From contig CALGAM010000075.1 in the NCBI GenBank assembly GCA_937951935.1, forward strand, positions 4,561 to 68,560: a DNA stretch of 64,000 nt, written 5' to 3'. Positions 58,001-64,000 of the stretch are shown piece by piece (position 1 is the stretch's first letter; each line of letters opens with the position of its first letter). Made by a program: the position numbers and the translations under genes. The notes beneath the pieces were generated by a model. It had not been told where the DNA came from. It saw only the letters and a list, made by a program, of their open reading frames with translations, and did no database searches. Source of the DNA: an uncultured Micromonospora sp. Lineage in GTDB: Bacteria; Actinomycetota; Actinomycetes; Mycobacteriales; Micromonosporaceae.

Positions 58001-61000
58001 ATGCAGACGCCACCGCCCGCCCCAGCCGTGCCCACCGCCGACCTCGCCGACCTGCGGGCCCGGCTGCCGGAGCTGATGTTGTGTGACCAGCGCCGGATCC
58101 GGCGTCGGATCGACGGCCTGGCCCGGCTCCGTGACCAGCGGCGCCGGGAGTCGATCCTCGCCGAGATCGCCGCCGAGGTCGCCCGTGCCGAGGAGCGGCT
58201 GGCCCGCCGCCGGGCGGCGGTTCCGGTCATCAGCTATCCGGCCGACCTGCCGGTCAGCGAGCGGAAGGACGACATCCTCGCCGCGATCCGGGACCACCAG
58301 GTGGTGATCGTGGCCGGCGAGACCGGCTCGGGGAAGACCACCCAGCTTCCCAAGATCTGCCTGGAACTGGGCCGGGGGATCCGGGGCATGATCGGCCACA
58401 CCCAGCCGCGACGGATCGCGGCACGGACGGTGGCGAACCGGATCGCCGAGGAACTCGGCACCGAGCTCGGCGGCGTGGTGGGCTACAAGGTCCGCTTCAC
58501 CGACCAGGTCGGCGACGGGACGCTGGTCAAACTGATGACCGACGGCATCCTGCTGGCGGAACTCCAGCAGGACCGGATGCTCCGCCAGTACGACACCCTG
58601 ATCATCGACGAGGCCCACGAGCGCAGCCTCAACATCGACTTCATCCTGGGGTACCTGAAACAGCTCCTGCCCCGCCGTCCCGACCTGAAGGTGGTCATCA
58701 CCTCGGCGACCATCGACCCGGAGCGCTTCGCACGACACTTCGCGTCGCCCCCGGCGTCCGGCGGCGAACCCCGGCCGGCGCCCGTGTTGGAGGTCTCGGG
58801 CCGAACCTACCCGGTGGAGGTCCGGTACCGGCCGCTGGTCGAGGCGGCGGCCGAGGAGGACGACCCCGACATCGTCCGGGACCAGATCCAGGCGATCAGC
58901 GACGCCGTGGAGGAGCTCGCCGCGGAGGGGCCCGGGGACATCCTGGTCTTCCTCAGCGGCGAGCGGGAGATCCGGGACACCGCCGACGCGCTCGGCAAGC
59001 TCGTCCGCAACCGGGCCACGCTGCGGGACACCGAGATCCTGCCGCTCTACGCCCGACTCTCCGCCGCCGAGCAGCACCGGGTGTTCCAGCCGCACCGCGG
59101 CCGCCGGATCGTGCTGGCCACCAACGTCGCGGAGACCTCGCTCACCGTTCCCGGCATCACCTACGTCGTCGACCCCGGCACCGCCCGGATCTCGCGCTAC
59201 AGCCACCGTCTGAAGGTGCAGCGGCTGCCGATCGAGCCGATCTCGCAGGCCTCGGCCAACCAGCGGAAGGGGCGGTGCGGGCGTACCGCGCCCGGGATCT
59301 GCATCCGCCTGTACGACGAGCAGGACTTCCTGGCCCGTCCCGCGTTCACCGACCCGGAGATCCTGCGGACCAACCTGGCCTCGGTCATCCTGCAGATGAC
59401 CGCGATCGGGCTGGGCGACGTCGCCGCCTTCCCGTTCATCGACCCGCCCGACCGGCGCAACATCGCCGACGGGATCAACCTGCTCCACGAGCTGGGCGCG
59501 TTGGAGACGACCGGCGACGGCACCCACCGGCTGACCCCGCTGGGGCGCCGGCTGGCCCAGCTCCCGGTCGACCCACGGCTGGCCCGGATGGTGCTGGAGG
59601 GGGAACGCAACGGCTGCGCCGACGAGGTGGCGGTGATCGCCGCCGCGCTCTCCATCCAGGACCCCCGGGAGCGTCCCGCGGACAGGCAGGCCCAGGCCGA
59701 CCAGGCACACGCCCGGTTCACCGACAAGGAGTCCGACTTCGCGACCCTGCTCAACCTCTGGCGGTACCTCCAGGAGCAGCAGCAGACGCTGTCGTCCAGC
59801 GCGTTCCGCCGGATGTGCAAGACCGAGTACCTCAACTACCTGCGGGTCCGCGAGTGGCAGGACATCTACAGCCAGCTGAAGCAGGTTCTGCGGACGACCT
59901 CCGGCGAGGCCACCGGAGGGGCCGGCACGCGGGCGGGCGGCGGACGCGGGCAGCGGACGGACCGGCACGAGGCCGGCGGCGCGGCCGCACCGGGCGTGGA
60001 CCGGCGCGGGGCCGGCGGCGCGCCGCGCGAGGTCGACACCGAGCGGATCCACCAGTCCCTGCTGGCCGGGCTCCTCAGCCACATCGGGCTCCGGGACGCC
60101 CAGAAGAACGAGTACCTCGGCGCCCGGGGCGCCCGCTTCGCCCTCTTCCCCGGGTCGGCACTGTTCAAGAAGCCGCCGCGGTGGGTGATGGCCGCCGAGC
60201 TGGTCGAGACCTCCCGGCTCTGGGGCCGGGTCGCCGCCCGCATCGAGCCGGAGTGGGTCGAGGCACTCGCCCCGCACCTGGTCAAGCGCAGCTACAGCGA
60301 GCCGCACTGGGAGAAGAAGCAGGCCGCGGTGATGGCGTACGAGCGGGTGACCCTGTACGGCATCCCCCTGGTCACCGGCCGCAAGGTCAACTTCGGTCGT
60401 ATCGACCCCGTGCTGAGCCGTGAACTGTTCATCCGGCACGCGCTGGTGGAGGGCGACTGGCAGACCCACCACCGGTTCTTCCACGACAACCGGAAGCTCC
60501 TCGACGAGATCGAGGAGCTGGAGAACCGGGCCCGGCGCCGCGACATCCTCGTCGACGACGACACCCTGTACGCCTTCTACGACGCCCGGATCCCGGCCGA
60601 GGTGGTCTCCGGCCGGCACTTCGACGCCTGGTGGAAACGGGCCGGCCGCCAGCAGCCGGACCTGCTCACCTTCGACCGCCAGATGCTGGTCAACGAGGGG
60701 AAGGGAGGCGTCGACCCGGCCGACTACCCCGACGAGTGGCACTCCGCCGGCGTGGCGCTGCCCCTGACCTACCGGTTCGACCCCGGGACCGCGACCGACG
60801 GGGTGACGGTCGACGTTCCGCTGCCGGTGCTGAACCGGCTCGACGCCGAGAGCTTCGACTGGCTGGTGCCGGGGCTGCGCGAGGAGCTGGTGATCGCCCT
60901 GATCCGGACACTGCCGAAGGCGATCCGCCGCAACTTCGTGCCGGCACCGGACTACGCCCGTGCGGTGCTGGCGGCGATCAACCCGGGCGAGGAACCCCTC

Positions 61001-62086
61001 CTCGACGCGGTGACCCGACAGCTGCGTCGGATGACCGGGGTGACCGTGCCCCGGGACGCCTGGGACCTGACGAAGCTGCCGCCGCACCTGCGCCCGACCT
61101 TCCGGGTCGTCGACGACGAGGCACGGACCGTCGCCGAGGGCAAGGACCTGCGGGCGTTGCAACGCCAGCTGACCACCCAGGTCCGGCGGATGATGGCGGC
61201 CGCCGCCCCGGACGTGGAGCGGACCGGGCTGCGCGAGTGGAGCATCGGCACCCTGCCCCGCTCGATCGAGCAGATGCGGGGCGGGTACCCGGTGACGGCG
61301 TACCCGGCGCTGACCGACGAGGGTGACAGCGTCGCGGTCCGGGTCTACGAGACCGAGGCCGAGCAGCAGCGCCGGATGTGGGCCGGCACCCGCCGGCTGC
61401 TCCGCCTCACCCTCGCCTCACCGGCGAGGTTTCTGCAGGGCCGGCTGACGAACGAGGCGAAGCTGACGCTGAGCCGCAACCCGTACCGCAACGTGCTCGA
61501 CCTGCTCGACGACGTCGCCGACGCGGCGGTCGACAAGCTGATCGCCGACGCCGGCGGCCCGGCCTGGGACGCCGAGGGCTTCGCCGCGCTGCGCGACCGG
61601 GTCCGTGCCGGGCTGGTCGACACCACCGTCGAGGTGGTGGAGCGGGTGCGCCGGGTGCTGGCCGCGGCGTACGCGGTGGAGCAGCGGCTCGCCCGGACGA
61701 ACAACCTCGCCCTGGTACCGGCGCTGACCGACATCCGGGCCCAGCTCGCCGGGCTCGTCTACCGGGGTTTCGTCACCGCGACCGGGTACGCCCGGCTCGC
61801 CGACCTGCCCCGCTACCTCGCGGCGATCGACCGGCGGCTGGACCGGCTGGTCAGCAACCCCCAGCGGGACCGGCAGCAGCAGGCCCGGATCGAGCAGGTG
61901 CAGCGGGAGTACCAGGAGATGCTGGCCGCGCTGCCTCCGGCCCGCCGGGACGAGGACGGCGTCCGACAGATCCGCTGGATGATCGAGGAGCTGCGGGTGA
62001 ACGTCTTCGCGCAGGCGCTCGGCACGCCGTACCCGGTCTCGGAGCAGCGGATCTACCGCGCGATGGACCTGGTCGAGGGACGCTGA
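58001..62086 (+). CDS. hrpA: ATP-dependent RNA helicase HrpA
   Basis: 1361 residues, the usual HrpA length. An N-terminal basic helical segment; Walker A VIVAGETGSGKTTQLPKICL (about 102-121); DEAH box LIIDEAHERSLNIDFILGYL; SATID; NVAETSLTVPGITYVVDPG; QRKGRCGRTAPGICIRLY. Then the winged-helix, ratchet and OB-fold domains and the HrpA-specific DUF3418 C-terminus (GATGYARLADLPRYLAAI-like, MAALPPARRDE-like). There is a Gly/Arg-rich insertion at about 635-685 (TGGAGTRAGGGRGQRTDRHE). It is an RNA helicase acting on ribosomes or mRNA in relatives. The much longer open frame upstream of 58001 is out-of-frame shadow of the debranching gene. Confidence 0.95.
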   Translation: MQTPPPAPAVPTADLADLRARLPELMLCDQRRIRRRIDGLARLRDQRRRESILAEIAAEVARAEERLARRRAAVPVISYPADLPVSERKDDILAAIRDHQVVIVAGETGSGKTTQLPKICLELGRGIRGMIGHTQPRRIAARTVANRIAEELGTELGGVVGYKVRFTDQVGDGTLVKLMTDGILLAELQQDRMLRQYDTLIIDEAHERSLNIDFILGYLKQLLPRRPDLKVVITSATIDPERFARHFASPPASGGEPRPAPVLEVSGRTYPVEVRYRPLVEAAAEEDDPDIVRDQIQAISDAVEELAAEGPGDILVFLSGEREIRDTADALGKLVRNRATLRDTEILPLYARLSAAEQHRVFQPHRGRRIVLATNVAETSLTVPGITYVVDPGTARISRYSHRLKVQRLPIEPISQASANQRKGRCGRTAPGICIRLYDEQDFLARPAFTDPEILRTNLASVILQMTAIGLGDVAAFPFIDPPDRRNIADGINLLHELGALETTGDGTHRLTPLGRRLAQLPVDPRLARMVLEGERNGCADEVAVIAAALSIQDPRERPADRQAQADQAHARFTDKESDFATLLNLWRYLQEQQQTLSSSAFRRMCKTEYLNYLRVREWQDIYSQLKQVLRTTSGEATGGAGTRAGGGRGQRTDRHEAGGAAAPGVDRRGAGGAPREVDTERIHQSLLAGLLSHIGLRDAQKNEYLGARGARFALFPGSALFKKPPRWVMAAELVETSRLWGRVAARIEPEWVEALAPHLVKRSYSEPHWEKKQAAVMAYERVTLYGIPLVTGRKVNFGRIDPVLSRELFIRHALVEGDWQTHHRFFHDNRKLLDEIEELENRARRRDILVDDDTLYAFYDARIPAEVVSGRHFDAWWKRAGRQQPDLLTFDRQMLVNEGKGGVDPADYPDEWHSAGVALPLTYRFDPGTATDGVTVDVPLPVLNRLDAESFDWLVPGLREELVIALIRTLPKAIRRNFVPAPDYARAVLAAINPGEEPLLDAVTRQLRRMTGVTVPRDAWDLTKLPPHLRPTFRVVDDEARTVAEGKDLRALQRQLTTQVRRMMAAAAPDVERTGLREWSIGTLPRSIEQMRGGYPVTAYPALTDEGDSVAVRVYETEAEQQRRMWAGTRRLLRLTLASPARFLQGRLTNEAKLTLSRNPYRNVLDLLDDVADAAVDKLIADAGGPAWDAEGFAALRDRVRAGLVDTTVEVVERVRRVLAAAYAVEQRLARTNNLALVPALTDIRAQLAGLVYRGFVTATGYARLADLPRYLAAIDRRLDRLVSNPQRDRQQQARIEQVQREYQEMLAALPPARRDEDGVRQIRWMIEELRVNVFAQALGTPYPVSEQRIYRAMDLVEGR

Positions 62087-62229
62087 GGGTCGCGGGGGAT
62101 CGTCCCCGGCGCCGACGGTTGTGTCGCGGCCACGGGGTGGGATCGACCGCCCGGTGGGTGGAGAGAGAGCCGGAGATCCCGTCGACGACCCCGGTGCGCG
62201 GACGCGGGAAATCGGCGACCCTGGAGTCC

Positions 62230-62880
62230 GTGACCGAACCACTCTCGCCCGCCGTCGCCGCCTACGTCCTCGCCCACTCCTCCCCCGCCGACGACCTGCT
62301 GGCCGACCTCGCGGCGGAGACGGCCGCCACGTTCCCGGACGCCGCCGGTATGCAGATCTCCGCCGACGAGGGTCAGCTGCTGACCATGCTGGTCCGGCTC
62401 ACCGGCGCCCGGTACGCCGTCGAGGTCGGGGTCTTCACCGGCTACTCGTCGATCTGCATCGCCCGGGGACTGCCTCCCGACGGCCGGCTCCTCGCCTGCG
62501 ACGTCTCCGAGGAGTGGACAGCCGTCGCCCGCAGGTACTGGCAGCGCGCCGGCGTCGCGCAACGGATCGACCTGCGTGTCGCGCCGGCCCTCCAGACCCT
62601 CCGGGCGCTGCCCGAGGAGCCGGTCGTCGACTTCGGGTTCATCGACGCGGACAAACCCAGCTACCCCGACTACTACGAGGCTCTCATCCAGCGGCTGCGC
62701 CCCGGCGGCCTGCTGGTCCTCGACAACGTCCTGCAGGGCGGACGGGTCCTCGACCCCGATCCCCGCGACCCCGGCCCGCGCGCCATCCAACGGCTCAACA
62801 GGGCCATCGCCGCCGACCGCCGCGTCGAGGCCGTCATGCTGCCGGTCCGGGACGGCGTCACCCTGGTACGCAAACGTTGA
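62230..62880 (+). CDS. SAM-dependent O-methyltransferase (caffeoyl-CoA OMT-like)
   Basis: 216 residues, GTG start with SD CTGGAG. The class I SAM fold shows AVEVGVFTGYSSICIARGLP (SAM-binding loop), LLACDVSEEWTAVARRYWQR, DFGFIDADKPSYPDYYEALI (metal-binding Asp and catalytic region) and LLVLDNVLQGGRVLDPD, the methyltransferase family 3 signature. It methylates a catechol-like or related hydroxyl with a divalent metal; the substrate is unknown. It stands alone between hrpA and the MerR gene. Confidence 0.92.
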   Translation: MTEPLSPAVAAYVLAHSSPADDLLADLAAETAATFPDAAGMQISADEGQLLTMLVRLTGARYAVEVGVFTGYSSICIARGLPPDGRLLACDVSEEWTAVARRYWQRAGVAQRIDLRVAPALQTLRALPEEPVVDFGFIDADKPSYPDYYEALIQRLRPGGLLVLDNVLQGGRVLDPDPRDPGPRAIQRLNRAIAADRRVEAVMLPVRDGVTLVRKR

Positions 62881-63017
62881 CGTGTCGGGGCCGGCCACAC
62901 CGGCCCCGACACTCCAGGTGCCCGGCGTGGCCGGCCGACACTCCGGGTGCCCGGGTGCCGCCGGTCGACGCGCTCCCCGGCCGGCGGCACCGGACGTGAC
63001 GCACCGGACCGGCCGGC

Positions 63018-63767
63018 TCAGCCGGCGGCGTTGGCCCTGGTGACGTACTCGATCAGCTCCGGCGTCGGGCCGCCGTACTGCTGCCGGATCTGGTCGCTGT
63101 TCTCCGCCTGCATCCGGTACAGCGAATCCCGCAGCCCCGGGTCGCCACCGTGGAACAGCTCCAGCAGCTCCATCCAACGCCGGGCGAGCGCACGTACCCG
63201 CGGCTCGGCGGGGTCGGTGCCGGCGTCCAGCTCGGCCTGCACCCTGGCGATCAGCTCGGGCCACTCCCGCTGGGCCGCCTCGACGGCCTCGTCGCCGATC
63301 CGCTCCCGCCGCTGCGCGAGCGTGGCCAGCTGCTCCTCGCTGAAGTAGCTCCGGATCGTCTCTTCCATCCTCGTCACCTCTCCGATCACGTCGAGGAGGT
63401 CGAGCGGGGTGGGCGGGGTGGCGGTCTCGACCCGCCGGACCAGGGCCGCGAGCCGGTCCCGCAGCGCACGCACCGCGCGGAGCCGTACGTCCACGTGGGC
63501 CAGGTGCTCACGGAGCAGGTCGACCAGTCGCGGGCCACCGGCGAGCACCTCGCCGATGGACTCCAGGGGCAGACCCAACTCCCGCAGCGCCACGATCCGG
63601 TAGAGCCGGTCGACATCCCGCGCGTCGTACAGCCGGTGGCCGGCGGCGGTGCGCGCCGACGGCCGGAGCAACCCGACGTGGTCGTAGTGGTGCAGTGTGC
63701 GCACCGTCAGCCCGGTCATCCGGGACAGTTCGCCGATCTTCCAGGTCCGACCGCCAGTCGCACCCAC
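63018..63767 (-). CDS. MerR-family regulator with TipAS-type effector domain
   Basis: 249 residues, GTG start with SD AGGAGG. The MerR winged helix fills about residues 8-78: WKIGELSRMTGLTVRTLHHYDHVGLLRPSARTAAGHRLYDARDVDRL, positions 63743-63603. A coiled-coil dimerisation helix follows (about 80-120). The C-terminal part (about 125-245) has the TipAS antibiotic-recognition pattern (SEEQLATLAQRRERIGDEAV, EWPELIARVQAELDAG). TipAL-like regulators bind antibiotics or other ligands and activate promoters with long spacers. The gene has such a promoter itself (63806-63836) and no other target is adjacent. Confidence 0.93.
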   Translation of the reverse strand: MGATGGRTWKIGELSRMTGLTVRTLHHYDHVGLLRPSARTAAGHRLYDARDVDRLYRIVALRELGLPLESIGEVLAGGPRLVDLLREHLAHVDVRLRAVRALRDRLAALVRRVETATPPTPLDLLDVIGEVTRMEETIRSYFSEEQLATLAQRRERIGDEAVEAAQREWPELIARVQAELDAGTDPAEPRVRALARRWMELLELFHGGDPGLRDSLYRMQAENSDQIRQQYGGPTPELIEYVTRANAAG

Positions 63768-63805
63768 CCGTACCTCCTCACGTCGCCGCGGCGGCGACGG
63801 GACCG

Positions 63806-63836
63806 AAGCTATTTCCTGACGTTACGTCAGGTGCAA
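63806..63836 (-). promoter_or_regulatory. MerR-type promoter with palindromic operator (19-bp spacer)
   Basis: On the minus strand: TTGCAC (-35), a 19-bp spacer and TAGCTT (-10). Inside the spacer lies the perfect palindrome CCTGACGT-A-ACGTCAGG (63831-63815). This is the classic arrangement of MerR-activated promoters, in which the long spacer keeps -35 and -10 out of phase until the regulator bends the DNA. The start codon of the MerR gene is about 38 bp downstream of the -10, so this is probably autoregulation. Confidence 0.85.
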
Positions 63837-64000
63837 GCCGGAAACGGCCCCGGTGATCGGGCCGGTCAGGGTCGGGTCCCGCGGCGGCCCCGAGGAGATT
63901 CGGCGCGGACGGCCCCGCGGCGGGGTCCCCGAACGATCCCGTGGCCGGGCCCGGACGTGGTCCCCCGCGACCGGCGACGTGGCTCACCCGCGACCGGCGC

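Noticed and set aside
57347..61162. A 1271-codon open frame opposite hrpA
   Set aside because: Antisense shadow of hrpA and the debranching gene in GC-rich DNA; no motifs, Val/Gly/Arg-rich composition.
63778..63987. A 69-codon minus-strand frame at the right edge
   Set aside because: It covers the MerR promoter, is Gly/Pro/Ala-rich and lacks an SD; the region is better explained as the promoter region.
1..64000. tRNA genes, CRISPR arrays, insertion sequences, prophage or integrase
   Set aside because: I looked for tRNA T-loop signatures, regularly spaced identical repeats, transposase or integrase motifs and att-like repeats and found none; the Holin-X gene is a chromosomal envelope family and not evidence of a prophage.

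Overview
The window is very GC-rich, densely coded bacterial DNA with many GTG starts, 4-bp start/stop overlaps, G/C-biased codons and typically actinobacterial small families (DUF4235, DUF3618, Holin-X, DUF6343, DUF2795, EcsC, PAC2, DUF3516 helicase). Together with secreted GH6 and GH9 cellulases carrying CBM2 modules, this points to a Micromonospora or another close member of the Micromonosporaceae. I see no tRNA, rRNA, CRISPR array, insertion sequence or prophage. It looks like chromosome, part housekeeping and part accessory. The first gene is cut by the left edge.

Layout. 1-7.5 kb: aldo/keto reductase end, a cold-shock protein, an LppX-like lipoprotein, a stack of small envelope proteins, a second lipoprotein, an unrecognised protein and a GH3 NagZ-like hexosaminidase. 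7.5-16.8 kb: one tightly overlapping minus-strand operon that encodes ADP-heptose formation (gmhB domain, gmhA, hldE), four glycosyltransferase modules and an SDR, ending in a DNA topoisomerase IB. This is the most interesting locus, because such heptose genes normally serve LPS, which this organism should lack. 17-21 kb: polyprenol-phosphate mannose synthase, a phytoene-desaturase-like oxidoreductase and an aldehyde dehydrogenase. 21-29 kb: ChaB, DUF2795 and SRPBCC proteins, a PAS/GAF/SpoIIE/HATPase phosphatase, the GH6 cellulase, an XRE regulator and a glycine-zipper stress protein.

29-36 kb: an HTH regulator with duplicated inverted repeats, an MFS exporter whose promoter is flanked by HAIR-like elements, a MobA-like nucleotidyltransferase, HrpB and a PP2C phosphatase. 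36-44 kb: the GH9 cellulase, succinate-semialdehyde dehydrogenase, a flavin/F420 oxidoreductase, a GDSL lipoprotein and an EcsC protein. 44-54 kb: an adenosine-deaminase-like protein lacking its catalytic Glu, PAC2, XthA, ABM, sortase F with a candidate partner, TrmB, a Ski2-type helicase and a histidine-phosphatase-fold protein with a degraded active site. 54-64 kb: a CIRCE-preceded glycosyltransferase/debranching-enzyme operon, HrpA, an O-methyltransferase and a MerR/TipAS regulator with a textbook 19-bp-spacer promoter.

Regulation visible in the sequence. Both cellulase genes carry a CebR/CelR-type box (TGGGAGCGCTCCCA, perfect before GH9). A near-perfect CIRCE lies before the glycosyltransferase/debranching pair. 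Two HAIR-like elements flank the MFS promoter. The MerR gene appears autoregulated.
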